The position numbers were made by a program, and so were the translations under genes. From Cytauxzoon felis (taxonomy: Eukaryota > Apicomplexa > Aconoidasida > Piroplasmida > Theileriidae), in assembly GCA_020283715.1 (NCBI GenBank), contig JAIQCW010000094.1:1-64000 (forward strand): a DNA stretch of 64,000 nt, written 5' to 3'. The notes below the pieces were generated by a model that saw only the letters and a program-made list of their open reading frames with translations, ran no database searches and was not told where the DNA came from. Positions 54,050-64,000 of the stretch are shown piece by piece. The first letter of the stretch is position 1, and the number at the start of each line of letters is the position of its first letter.

Positions 54050-55264
54050 ATGAAAGGTGATAGTGTGGCAGTCTCTAATGGTTATGACGGGCTATTCGAT
54101 GGATCTCTGGGTGTGAAAATTTCGCCATCCATAGAATCGGAATGTTATAAGGGTAAGCTATTGTCATCATCGCAGACTGTATTACCGAATTCAAGGACAT
54201 CGGAGGATTCAAAGCAGGTTAAGGGCGATGATTTTCCATCTACTAATGCTCCATTTACATTAGAGGATTTTTTTACTGGTTATGATGATGGTAATATAAA
54301 TGATACAGTAGATGACGTATTTGAAACTGATTTGGATTTTTCAAAACTATCCGGTGTCTGTGATGATATATCGGTAGATACGTCATTTGAGCCTTTGATA
54401 GATTTGGTAAAGTGTGAATCATGGGTCGACGACTTTAGCAGGACTTTATTGAATAAAAGTGAACTTTTGAATGTACCATTAGATACTTTGGTGCGAAAAA
54501 CTAAACCTAAGGTTAAAAGCCGCAGGGTTGATTCATATAAAGGACCAATAATGAATGATAGGAAAGCTGATTATGGTGCTAATGATACGATTGATAACAT
54601 ATGCGATTTAGAATGGCATCCTGGCTTCACCAGACATTTAGGTGCCAAAGGTAGAAGTGCATTATTGGAATTAGTTAGAAGAGTATATAGGCAAGATCCT
54701 AATCATTATAAAGCTATTTTACAATCAAGAAATCCGCCATCTTCCATTAGTAATCTACCATTTTTTAGTATTCCTATGTTATGGGAATTGACACATCAAT
54801 TTGGCATATTTAAAGATGCATTATTAGTGTATAAAAATAATTGCTTTTCAAAGGCTAAAAACAAAAGACAGTCGGATGGTAATAACGCATCTTCGGCAAC
54901 TTCAATACGTACCTCACCAAAACAAGAACCAGTCGGTATCGTACGAAGTGCAAAAAGACCAAAAAAGCACATAGATTATTCATCAATTGTACGCAATAGT
55001 GATGGGATCGTAGAATCCTCTAAGGATGAGGATGGTGGTAATATGGATGATAATTTGCCGATGCAAAGAATATCGTCAAACACCGGTATTAAAGATGAAA
55101 TCGCCTTTAAATTACTCGACAACGATGAAAAGAAAGATGAAAATGAAGTAGAAAAACCATACTTATGGAAATTGGCCATGGTACCAAATCGCCGCAATAA
55201 TTGCGTCAACTATAGTGATGAAAGAATCATCAATAATAACCTAAATAGACGTATCTCTGTCTAG
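54050..55264 (+). CDS. Acidic/basic nuclear-type protein with one conserved-looking helical domain
   Basis: Intronless, 404 residues from MKGDSVAVSNG (first ATG at 54050). The N-terminal half is acidic (DFFTGYDDGNINDTVDDVFE). Residues about 180-265 form the only compact part: LEWHPGFTRHLGAKGRSALL, ELVRRVYRQDPNHYKAILQS and FFSIPMLWELTHQFGIFKDA. The rest is Ser/Lys/Asp-rich with a likely nuclear localisation stretch (RSAKRPKKH) and KTKPKVKSRR. No AP2 DNA-binding domain is seen. I do not recognise the domain; a nuclear, transcription or chromatin role is only a guess. Confidence 0.65.
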   Translation: MKGDSVAVSNGYDGLFDGSLGVKISPSIESECYKGKLLSSSQTVLPNSRTSEDSKQVKGDDFPSTNAPFTLEDFFTGYDDGNINDTVDDVFETDLDFSKLSGVCDDISVDTSFEPLIDLVKCESWVDDFSRTLLNKSELLNVPLDTLVRKTKPKVKSRRVDSYKGPIMNDRKADYGANDTIDNICDLEWHPGFTRHLGAKGRSALLELVRRVYRQDPNHYKAILQSRNPPSSISNLPFFSIPMLWELTHQFGIFKDALLVYKNNCFSKAKNKRQSDGNNASSATSIRTSPKQEPVGIVRSAKRPKKHIDYSSIVRNSDGIVESSKDEDGGNMDDNLPMQRISSNTGIKDEIAFKLLDNDEKKDENEVEKPYLWKLAMVPNRRNNCVNYSDERIINNNLNRRISV

Positions 55265-55899
55265 AATATTTTAAATAATTAAATCATTAGATTTTGTAGT
55301 AAAATTTATATATTTTTTATATACGAATATCACATAAAGTTAGTAACCCTCAAACAATCGTGATCTATAATAAGATTTGTCTTGAGTTACTCAGCTATCT
55401 GGTAATCCACTCGGGTCTAATATATCACCGTCACCACGATCTCCGGGACTGGCTTTACTCTTTAGAGATAGGTAATTAGAAGAGCTCCATGCAATGGAAA
55501 AGATGGACCTCAAGTGGAACACAAGGTGGTAAGGATCCATGGGACTGATAACGGATAGCTCGCAAGCTTACCGGATGTAACCAATGTATTGAAATAATAA
55601 TTAGCGTAAGTATTTTAATTTTAACAAAATTATACTTACATTAAATTATCACTAATGGTACAAATATCTAGAGATATTACCATATAAATGCATTTGCCAT
55701 AATGAGGCGTGAATACAGTTAATTGAGTAGCGATAATATGTAGATTATGGAAGAGAAGAAAGTACGTTCATATCGAAGACAAGATATAACCCTTCTATGT
55801 TTCAGCTTAATAGTTACAGTAATCCCTATATATTGTATATAACGAATAATGGATAAGATTTAGGAATCTCCCCATTAATAATGTTTATGCCGAAAACTT
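55265..55899. other. Convergent intergenic, 635 bp, holding repeat copy D
   Basis: Space between two converging genes. Apart from the dispersed element it is AT-rich with nothing recognised; it should contain both 3' ends. Confidence 0.5.
55395..55550 (-). repeat. Dispersed element copy D, intergenic
   Basis: The core with one mismatch is at 55434-55453, minus strand. Sense order: GGACCTCAAG-type words lie on the other side, and AATTACCTATCTCTAAAGAG precedes the core as in copies A and B. In frame it reads NYLSLKSKASPGDRGDGD before a stop. It lies 3' of the gene at 55900-56286, in sense with it. Confidence 0.8.
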
Positions 55900-56286
55900 T
55901 CAATGATGTTCCCTCTTTGGTTGATATTTATGAAGTATAAATTCAACTGCTGCCCATATGATATACGGTGTGATGAAAACTGTTGTCCAAAGTAGAGGTG
56001 AAATTTCATCAAATTTAGGATCAATATATTTAGCAGCAAATGTGCCAGAATTCGGTAGTCCTATACGCATACCCTTGTAATCCTCAGGATAAGACCTGTC
56101 GAATTCATCTTTAGTGAAGTTCAATGTCCTTGGGGCGCGCCATATACCATCCACATTTTGGACTTTAGAGTAACAACGTAACTTCTCATATAATGAATCA
56201 TTATTTAAATTGATTACAGTTCCATCCCTCGCCTTCGATAAAACTGGATTGCTAACAGTTAAACGATGCACAAAATTTTTTATCAT
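55900..56286 (-). CDS. Small one-span protein, mitochondrial-looking
   Basis: Intronless, 128 residues. The basic amphipathic start MIKNFVHRLTVSNPVLSKAR suits a mitochondrial leader. Then IWRAPRTLNFTKDEFDRSYP, EDYKGMRIGLPNSG, and near the C terminus one span LLWTTVFITPYIIWAAVEFI followed by LHKYQPKREHH. The layout is that of small supernumerary subunits of respiratory complexes or ATP synthase, which are fast-evolving in this phylum, but no specific family is recognised. Confidence 0.65.
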   Translation of the reverse strand: MIKNFVHRLTVSNPVLSKARDGTVINLNNDSLYEKLRCYSKVQNVDGIWRAPRTLNFTKDEFDRSYPEDYKGMRIGLPNSGTFAAKYIDPKFDEISPLLWTTVFITPYIIWAAVEFILHKYQPKREHH

Positions 56287-56547
56287 CTTTAATTTACATA
56301 TACACCATTATAGTATAATTATAAATGAAGTATATTTTCAAAAATTATCTTTAATTCTGTAAACTTAAAAAGAAATATTAGTAATATAAAAAATAAATTA
56401 TGTATTCATCTTCCAATTACATAAAGTGTTCCACCCGTATGTCTTGGTGTGGTGAGTGGATGGTGTACTGATGGTTATGCAGAAATTCCACAAATTCAAA
56501 AATGCACATCACATCGCAATATTTTATAAAGTATATTAAATGTAACA

Positions 56548-57364
56548 ATGGTAGTAAGGGTTAAGAGGGGTTTGTCATAATTTTTAAAAATCATATTGTT
56601 TTGATAGGTACTAATAAAATTAGTAATTTGCCGCTAAAGGAAAGATTAGCCAAGGGAACATATAAGGTAAATAACCATGGGAATAAAACTACAGGTACTA
56701 GAAAGCTATTCTCCCCTCGCACATCTCTTACTAATATTAAAACACCTATAAAGAAGACAAAATATACTAAACCTACACGTAATAAAGCTGAATTCTTCAA
56801 AAAGCACTTCAATCCTGTTGAAGGTATGTTGATACAATTGTTTTAGTTCAGTTGTATTTAATAGTTGATCTAGACGCCAGCAATGGATTTGATTTTTTGA
56901 AAAATGAAGAACAAATCAATAAAATTAGGAAAAAATCAGACGAATTTTATAATAATTTGATAGAAACAAATAATGGTTTTGGGTATTCGGACATTATTGT
57001 ATTTGATGAAAAAATTCTTGATGGAATGGTAAAGGATATGAATGACACATGCGTTGCTTTGTTGAATAATCCAGAGGCTGCATCCTATGGTCTAATTATT
57101 GTTCCTCCAAAATCAGCCTGCGGGCCAATTATAAATACGAAGGGGATAACTATTATAGTGTTCTTGGACGTACAGGATAACAAAGTCCTTTTTGAAAGTA
57201 TGAACTTAGACAAAAAGAATAAAGTGATCTGTTATAAGCAAGTACAATTATTAATATTACCAGATGACATATTTATAATACACAACCAAAGTATTAGTGT
57301 TACAGCTAAATTGTTAATTATTTCATGTAAAAAGGATGGAAAAGAATTAAACGATATTAAATGA
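56548..57364 (+). CDS. Hypothetical protein, about 253 aa
   Basis: Three exons. Exon 1 is only MVVRVKRG (56548-56572); a 38-nt phase-1 intron leads to TNKISNLPLKERLAKGTYKV, a basic low-complexity part (KTPIKKTKYTKPTRNKAEFF), and a 23-nt intron (about 56825-56847) leads to VQLYLIVDLDASNGFDFLKN. The C-terminal domain looks globular with alternating strands: YGLIIVPPKSACGPI, GITIIVFLDVQDNKVLFES and LLILPDDIFIIHNQSISVTA, which suggests a beta-rich fold. I do not recognise it. Confidence 0.6.
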
Positions 57365-57371
57365 AAATTTT

Positions 57372-57957
57372 CTACTTTAATTTTGGCGGTAACTTTATTA
57401 TTTTGTCTGCTGTTACCTCCGAAAAGTTTGATAAAATAACGTCAACAATTACATCTTCAACATCACCCTTTGAATGAAAGATAATTTTATAATATATTTT
57501 TTTCTTTTAACATACCTGTACATCTATTTTGTCTAATTGATTATTTATTCCCTTAACAATTGTAGCACCTGTTGCAAACTGTTTGGAGAATAGCTTGCAA
57601 GCAACATCAAGTTTAACACCTAATAAATTATGACAGTGCTAATATATTTCATCGTACCGAATAGATGTAGTCCTGTAACTGTAGTAATAATTTTTCTCTT
57701 AGACCTTGTGCTTCTTTGTAACGTTATTTCCTTAGGTAATTCCTTTGTTACTTTTTTTTAGGTTTCGTTAATGATAATTGTTCTAATGAAATGGAATCTA
57801 GTGGAAATAATTCGGGATATCTCTTGGAACATTCCTCTAAGCAAACACCGGTACACCATTTATCACCAAAATCACAAAAATCATAAGGCATTCCACAATT
57901 TATACAATATTCAACCTTTACAGGTGTCAATACATTCACAGTTTCATCATCTGACAT
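57372..57957 (-). CDS. DENR: Density-regulated protein DENR (translation re-initiation)
   Basis: Acts with MCT-1 in ribosome recycling and re-initiation. Exon 1 starts MSDDETVNVLTPVKVEYCIN then CGMPYDFCDFGDKW, the Cys-rich N domain, and continues CSKRYPELFPLDSISLEQLS. The C-terminal SUI1-type domain reads SKRKIITTVTGLHLFGVKLD then ACKLFSKQFATGATIVKG, DKIDVQGDVEDVIVDVI, ending KLPPKLK at 57372. Two introns lie in the SUI1 part. The frame breaks inside the A8 run of the basic linker (plus-strand T8 at 57752-57759): KPKKK must shift to VTKELPKEITL, needing A9 or A6. No intron with GT donor fits without removing conserved residues. Confidence 0.85.
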
Positions 57958-58541
57958 TTTTGGTCAATGCGATATATTCTCATTAATAATTGTTATTATA
58001 TAAAGTCATTATCAACACACGTATCAATAGTCAATTTAACATAATAATTTAAATATTTTTACGATAAATTACACTTAATTTTTAAATTACATATTTATAA
58101 CAATAGCCCACTTATTTTTATTAAAATCATATATACATATTACCCTAACAAATTATTTAAACAATCTGCAACATTTAGTAATAATTATAAGTGTATTATT
58201 AATAATAATATTTTACAAACTTTTGGGTATACTTTATAAGTTTCCTTCCGCTTCCTGATATCGCTTTCAGGTGTTCCACTTGAGGTCTGTTCTTCCGAGT
58301 TGAACTTCACGCTATCATGCATAGATATTTCTGCCTTACAGGCAACGGACAATGTTTTACATATAAAAGAACGTTTATAATATCACTAGATAATCTAGAT
58401 CACTTATCACAAGCCAGAGATATTTTAATTTATAAAGAATAGATCACACAAAAATAATACCAATCAGTAAAATTCGTCATAACATAATCCAATCACTATG
58501 TATTTGCTTATATTATTGAATATATAATGTTATTGGTAGTT
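57958..58541. other. Intergenic, 584 bp, holding repeat fragment E
   Basis: Between DENR start and the end of the FtsH gene. Very AT-rich except for the GC-richer fragment at 58241-58330. No ORF. Confidence 0.5.
58241..58300 (-). repeat. Decayed fragment E of the dispersed element
   Basis: CCTTCCGCTTCCTGATATCG then GTTCCACTTGAGGTCTG match the second half of copy B, with small gaps; the core is absent. Minus orientation in sense with the FtsH gene upstream of it on that strand. Confidence 0.6.
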
Positions 58542-60831
58542 CTACGTTAGTAGCTGTGTTTCGTTATAAAGGTATGGTTTAAGTTTATCACTAATTGGGA
58601 ATTCCCGTTCTCCGACGCAGTTTGCGATATCTCTATATGTTATCGTTTCTTTACTATATAAAAGTTCGGAGAGTTTGTGCACCAATTGTGATCGTTCGGT
58701 AAGTAACGACTTAACTCTTTTGTATTGTGAATTTATCAATGATTGTACTTGTAAATCTATATTTTTGGCTGTAGAATCGGAGTAATTTTTATAAAACGTT
58801 GTGTCGTCGTCACGTTGGTAAGACACTAAACCTATTTCATCATTCATCCCCCATTGACTAACAAATGCGTAGCACATTTTTGTTACTTTATTTAGATCAT
58901 CTGTAGCACCGGTAGTTATTTTACCGATGAATAATTCTTCTGATGCTCTTCCACCCAAAATAACAGCGATTTTATCCAATAATGCTTCACGTGTATATAA
59001 CATCGAGTCATCTGGCAAGTGCTGCGCAAATCCTAAAGCACCACTAGACCTCGGAACAATAGACACTTTTAAAACAGGTTCAGTGTGCTCTAACCACCAA
59101 CCAATTAATGCATGTCCAGTTTCATGATACGCCACAGTTCTTTTCTGTTCATCAGTTAAAAATCCGCTACTTTTCTTCATACCGGCAATTACACGTTCTA
59201 TTGCATGATCAAAATCAACCATTTCAACCCCACCCTCAGAATTTCTTCTAACAGCTTGAATTGCTGCTTCATTCGATACATTTGCAATCTCGGCACCGAC
59301 AAAATTCGGTGTTAATGTAGCTAACCTCCTTGCTACATCATCAAGCTTTAATGAAGGGTGGAATTTCAGTGGTTTTAGGTGCACTTTGAATATCTCATAT
59401 CTTTCATCCAAATCTGGTCTAGATATATTCACAGTACGATCAAATCTACCAGGGCGTATCAGTGCCGGATCAAGTATATCTGAACGATTGGTGCCAGCTA
59501 ATACAATAACACCTGAACACGGTTTGAAACCATCCATCTCCACCAATAATTGATTCAACGTATTCTCACGTTCATCATTTGCACCACCTGAAAAACCACC
59601 TTTCGATCTCTTTTTACCAACAGCATCGATTTCATCGATAAATATTATAGCTGGTGCATTCTTCCTTGCCTTTTCAAACAAGTCACGTACACGGGATGGG
59701 CCAACACCAACGAACACTTCGATAAAATCACTACCAGACATTGAATAAAATGGAACATTCGCCTCTCCTGCAACTGCCTTAGCTAATAATGTCTTACCAG
59801 TACCTGGTTCACCACATAATAATACACCTTTAGGTATTTTTGCACCAAACGACTCATAACGTGATGGATTACGCAAAAAATCAACAAATTCACTAATTTC
59901 TCGTTTTGCTTCATGCATTCCAGCTACATCATCAAATTTAACCTTCACCTAATATAAGATTTTAATATATAAAATACGTTGTGTATTACCTTAATTTCCT
60001 TAGCATCTAACGGAGACGCCTTACCCATGCGCAAAAATCGTTCCATACCTCCGGAGCCTTTAATTGATAATTTGCGCAAGCCAACGCCCAATAATAACAT
60101 AAACAATAAGAATGGTGATGCCTTTTTCAATTCACTAATAAAATTAACCTCGTTGATATAATGTATGGGAATATAATTTTGGGGATGTAAACCCATGGAA
60201 GACTAAAGTCAATAAATTTAATATAATTTCTTTAGATTACCTGTAAATCATCGAATTTTTGCTCAAAAGCATCGATAGAACCTATTCTAAATGTGACGAA
60301 TTTGGGCGTTGTCACGGGAGATTGTTGCGATATATAACACCTGCAAAAGTCTTTGTTTACTACTTGAATACGATCTACATAGCCCTTCGTAAAATACTTT
60401 GTTAGAAACTCTTGCAATGTTATTTCGTTCTGTAGTCCACCACTATCTATCAGCTCTAATAAAAACATTAAACCCAAACCAATGAGGAATATAGTAGAAG
60501 GTTCGTATAATTTTTTGTACTTCCACTGCTTTCCATCTTCATCATCTCTATTACTCTCTCTATCATCATCTGTCTTCGGATCAATTGCTTTTTCATCCGT
60601 TTTTGTTTCCGTATTCTTTCTATCTTTAACAAACTTACCAAAACCTTTAGGCAAACTGCTCAAAGAAAAGGCATCTTGAAGTTTGTATATAATATTATCA
60701 TCGAAAGTTATAAATGTATGTGCGTATTTATTAAAATAAGCCCTTTTATTAGCTAGGGAGATAATGGCAGACCTTTTAGTTCTTAAAAGGTGTTGTATGT
60801 TTAACCTTAATATGCGGGATGATTTAAGCAT
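58542..60831 (-). CDS. FtsH/AFG3-type AAA metalloprotease (mitochondrial m-AAA)
   Basis: Membrane-bound quality-control protease. Three exons. Exon 1 from [20 protein letters not shown] gives a basic leader that suits mitochondrial import, then a first span ([15 protein letters not shown]). Exon 2 ends in a second span [15 protein letters not shown]. Exon 3 has [20 protein letters not shown], the Walker [14 protein letters not shown], the pore loop FIEVFVGVG, Walker [33 protein letters not shown], the zinc motif HETGH and the third-ligand region [10 protein letters not shown]. All catalytic residues are present. About 740 residues. The two-span topology fits m-AAA; organelle choice (mitochondrion or apicoplast) is inferred. 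Confidence 0.93.
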
Positions 60832-61135
60832 TATTATACCAATCAACCCCTTACAAATTAATACATTTATAAATTTACGGTATTATAAAAATGGAATCAG
60901 ATTCCATTAAAAATGATCTTGTGATTTACCCTATAATAAGCTATTTAGTAAATCATTGGAAATGTAGATATTTAATTGATAACCAGCTTATAATTTAACA
61001 TAATATAATCGCAACAAAATTAAAATATAATATCACTAAATTTTTGTTCTAAAGATGCATTTAATCGTTACACATCCATTCTCAAATATTAAATCTGACC
61101 ACCCATTTATATGCCGTTAAAGGGTATGTAACTCA
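60832..61135. other. Divergent spacer, 304 bp
   Basis: Between the starts of the FtsH and SPB4 genes. AT-rich, holds presumably both promoters; nothing recognised. Confidence 0.5.
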
Positions 61136-63459
61136 ATGAAGTATTCTAAATTAAGCCGTTTAAATCAACTTGGTAGGAATTATAGGAGATTATTCGATGT
61201 TATTAAAAATAAAGTTGACTGTGATATAGAAGTTCCCATTAATATTACTTCATCATTCCAAATTGAAAAAGGAATTGACGAAATATCTTTTGATGGACTC
61301 GGTCTGAACAAACTAATTTTGAAATGGATGAAATATAAGGGATTCCTAACCTTAACAAAAGTTCAGCGCTTATCTATCGCCCCAATTATTGAAGATGGTA
61401 GAGATGTCTTAGTTCAATCTCGTACAGGGTCGGGTAAAACTCTTTGCTTCGTCTTACCTATGATTGAAATGTTGATTAAAGGCACTTCTATGTACAGTAA
61501 CATAAATCCTCTAAACATATTTTCGTTGATTATATTACCAACTAGAGAATTGGCCATGCAAGTTAATAGTGTAATTAACGATATTTTATCCTTTATCCAT
61601 GGTATAGAAAATGACTATTCAATCACCGCCTGCAATACAAACAGATTATATACCATATCTGGGAAAATAGTGTATAATGTATTATTAATGGGAGGTTATG
61701 CAATTGAGAAAGACATAATTGTATTGAATCAGGCCAGAAAGTATGAAATTGTGAGTGGTATTTTAGTTTCAACACCTGGAAGAGTTTATCATCTAATTGA
61801 AACGCCTGAAAGTAGAAATTTGTGGACATTTAAGACTCTACGTATCTTGGTTTTGGACGAAGCTGATCGTGTTATAGAAGTGAGTGATCAGATTCTTTCT
61901 TTTATAATATCTAATTTACCCAAAAATCGTATTACTTGTCTTTATTCTGCAACTTTGTCAAATGATGTTGAGATTTTAGCCAAATATTGTTTAACAAATC
62001 CGATGTTTATTAATGCTGACGAAAATGAAAATGGTTTTGTTACAGAGAAGATTAAGAATGAATTGGCTTTTAAAGCACCGGAAGGGCTAAAAAACTTTTA
62101 TATAATATTGGATTCAAGGGAGAAATTACATTTTTTACTGAGATTTCTTAATTATATCAAGATTATTAATTGTACTAGATGTGTAATCTTTTTCCTTACG
62201 TGTCATTTAGTGGACTATTATTTTAATATTTTAACCAAACTATTAGATGGTGATTGTGATATTAAATTTCTTAAGACACATAGGAAGTTGCCTATAAATA
62301 AGAGAACTTTGATTTTAAATGAGTTTAGAAATTTTAATGTAAAGCAATCTCCTAAAGGAAAGAAGAATAAATCACACAATATTTTGCGTGTTCTTTTATG
62401 TACTGATATTTTTTCCAGAGGTATAGATATACCAGGTATAGATTGGATTATACAGTATGATCCACCACAGGATCCAAATTTTTTTATTCATCGTATAGGC
62501 CGTGCTTGTAGAAGCGGTGAAAAGGGTAACGCTTTATTATTTATTGGACATAACGAGGAGTCATACATACACTTCCAACTAAATAGAAAGATTACTTTAA
62601 ATTTGTTGGACGATGATATATTAAATTCTTTAAGGATATTGAATCTACCACTAATTAATAGGCTATTTAATGATCGTGGTGAAACAAGTGTTCTGAATGG
62701 GAAATATAAATATTCCGAATACCTGAAAATTAATCCCATTATGAATCCACTCTTTTCTTGGGATGAAACATCTATGTTACTTTCATTTTTACGGCTGTAT
62801 TTATCAACGGTTAGTTTAAATGATATAAATATCTATAGTTATGATATTTTGCATTAAATCAACAATTTTTACAGGACAGGAACTTATTACTATCTGCATC
62901 CAAGGCCTTCGTATCGTATATTAAGGCATATTCTGAAAATCGTCTAAAGTTTATTTTCGATATAAAGGTTGTTCATGCATCATCATCATTGTACATTTTT
63001 ATAGAAATTAGATTATGGAGCTGTTGCAACTTCCTTTGGTGTACTGAGGATTCCTAGGGTTAAGGAAGTATTGGGTTTGCATAAGTAAATACAATCTTAT
63101 ATTTATAGGTAGAAGTATCGAAAATTTCATGGATAGCGATATAAATCCCGCAGAAGTCCGTTTTACTGATGAAAAAATGGAAGAAAAAAGATTGGAAAAA
63201 TTGAAAGAGATTGAAAAGAGAATAGAGGAAAGAAAAAATGTGAAGACTACAAGAAAAAATAATAGAACTAGAACTGAGAAACGTGCGGCAAAGAGAAGGT
63301 ATTTATAAAACGCTCTAATCGTATATTTTATTTAATAGGGACGATAGTGATTGGCATGAATTTTACCGTGAAGAAATGATGTACCGAAGACTAAAGAAGA
63401 AAAGGAAACTATTAAAAGTATTAGATGATGATGACGATAATTGGGAAGAGGTAACTTAA
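61136..63459 (+). CDS. SPB4: DEAD-box RNA helicase SPB4/DDX55
   Basis: Required for 60S ribosome assembly. The first exon (61136 to about 62840) holds the helicase motifs: Q-motif region GFLTLTKVQRLSIAPII, RTGSGKT (I), PTREL (Ia), TPGR (Ib), VLDEADR (II), SATLS (III), RVLLCTDIFSRGIDIP (V) and HRIGRACRSG (VI). The next exons carry the SPB4 marker LLLSASKAFVSYIKAYSENR, KLDYGAVATSFGVLRIPRVK, then a Lys/Arg/Glu-rich coiled tail (EEKRLEKLKEIEKRIEERK) ending WEEVT at 63459. Four short introns. DEAD itself is present as DEAD in VLDEAD. Highly confident. Confidence 0.94.
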
Positions 63460-63890
63460 TCGTACTTATATCAGACATTTGAAACATATACCCATAGGTA
63501 CTAAACGAATTCGATATAGAGTATAATAAACGCATATAATTGCATAAAGTTGTCATCAAAGTTAAAAGTTACAAGTAGAATCTTAAGGTGTACTTTATAT
63601 TGGATTCGTTATGTGTAACCATGCTTTGAAGTGCACATAATCAATATCGTTGTGGAATCCAATAAAATTAATTAAATGTGCAACATTTATCAATTATATA
63701 TAATAGATTATAATTGATTTTTGTTGGGGAACGAGTGAAGATTATTCGAATGTGAATGTTTCAAGTATTCGTATGGATGGCCGATAGAGATCTTCATTAA
63801 AAAAAATTGGTGTTTAATGCAATACTAAAAAAGTTATTTTTCATATAAAAATGTTTATGTTGTAAAGTTGATATGTAATGTTTTGTACCA
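63460..63890. other. Intergenic, 431 bp
   Basis: AT-rich spacer after SPB4 and before the ORF at the right edge. Nothing recognised. Confidence 0.5.
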
Positions 63891-64000
63891 ATGATGCCTG
63901 GAGTTTGTAACGGGCGATACACACCCGTAGGTGGTGTAAATTATAATCCTGTATTACCACCGTGTTGTAGTATTGATCCACGCGGTATCTACCATACACC
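63891..64000 (+). CDS. Start of an ORF cut by the window edge
   Basis: From ATG ATG at 63891 the frame stays open to the last base: MMPGVCNGRYTPVGGVNYNP, continuing VLPPCCSIDPRGIYHTP. The stretch is GC-richer than the spacer before it and rich in Pro, Gly and Cys, as expected of coding DNA here. Too short to assign. No family recognised. It is partial at its 3' side. Confidence 0.45.
   Translation, partial: MMPGVCNGRYTPVGGVNYNPVLPPCCSIDPRGIYHT

Noticed and set aside
54050..55264. ApiAP2 transcription factor
   Set aside because: The compact domain lacks the AP2 three-strand pattern and its conserved Trp/Gly positions.
1..64000. tRNA, rRNA, CRISPR array or bacterial mobile element
   Set aside because: No T-loop/acceptor pattern, no direct repeat-spacer array, no transposase or integrase ORF was found; the DNA is eukaryotic nuclear.

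Overview
The window reads as nuclear DNA of an apicomplexan parasite, most likely a piroplasm and best matching a Babesia microti-like organism. This is inferred from four things. The DNA is strongly AT-rich. Genes are packed on both strands. Almost every gene is cut by tiny GT..AG introns, mostly 23-50 nt. The gene set is parasite-like: a calcium-dependent protein kinase, an eta-type carbonic anhydrase, an IQ/RCC1-tailed myosin relative, and a CPP1-like protein with a secretory leader. Gene ends were set by joining exons so that reading phase and family similarity both hold. I saw no tRNA, rRNA, CRISPR array, prophage or transposase.

Layout. 0-9.7 kb: organellar ribosomal protein L20, Sec62, a tandem ubiquitin-like protein, a ceramide-synthase-type TLC protein, cytochrome c, a CPP1-like membrane protein and a UBL-less ubiquilin. 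9.7-20.7 kb: CDPK, a small acidic ORF, an oxysterol-binding protein, ORC4, a small ORF and a telobox-like Myb protein. 20.8-31.9 kb: a TPR-Aha1 fusion, a large degenerate myosin with IQ and RCC1 tail, CWF19-like, TSR3 and PRP17. 32.3-43.4 kb: NUP93/NIC96, carbonic anhydrase, CTNNBL1, two multi-span membrane proteins and an AP sigma chain. 43.7-55.3 kb: a 1729-residue virilizer-like protein, a DUF501 protein, NDK, SRP receptor alpha and an unknown acidic protein. 55.4-64 kb: a one-span small protein, an unknown protein, DENR, an FtsH/AFG3 protease, the SPB4/DDX55 helicase and the start of another ORF at the right edge.

Genes are not in operons, but themes recur: ER translocation (Sec62, SRP receptor), spliceosome and RNA processing (CWF19-like, PRP17, CTNNBL1, virilizer-like), ribosome biogenesis and translation (TSR3, SPB4, DENR, L20), Hsp90 co-chaperoning and proteostasis.

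The most unusual structure is a dispersed GC-richer element with a near-invariant 20-bp core. Full copies lie inside an intron of NUP93, inside an intron of CTNNBL1, in frame inside the virilizer-like protein, and between genes at 55.4 kb; a decayed half lies at 58.25 kb. Every copy is in sense with its host or adjacent gene, and the full copies share an encoded peptide around NATPGDRG. A second pattern is that four gene models break frame exactly at A8 runs on the coding strand, while A7 runs stay intact. Other notable items are a TPR co-chaperone fused to an Aha1 domain, a myosin-like protein whose P-loop is gone, and a carbonic anhydrase with altered zinc ligands.
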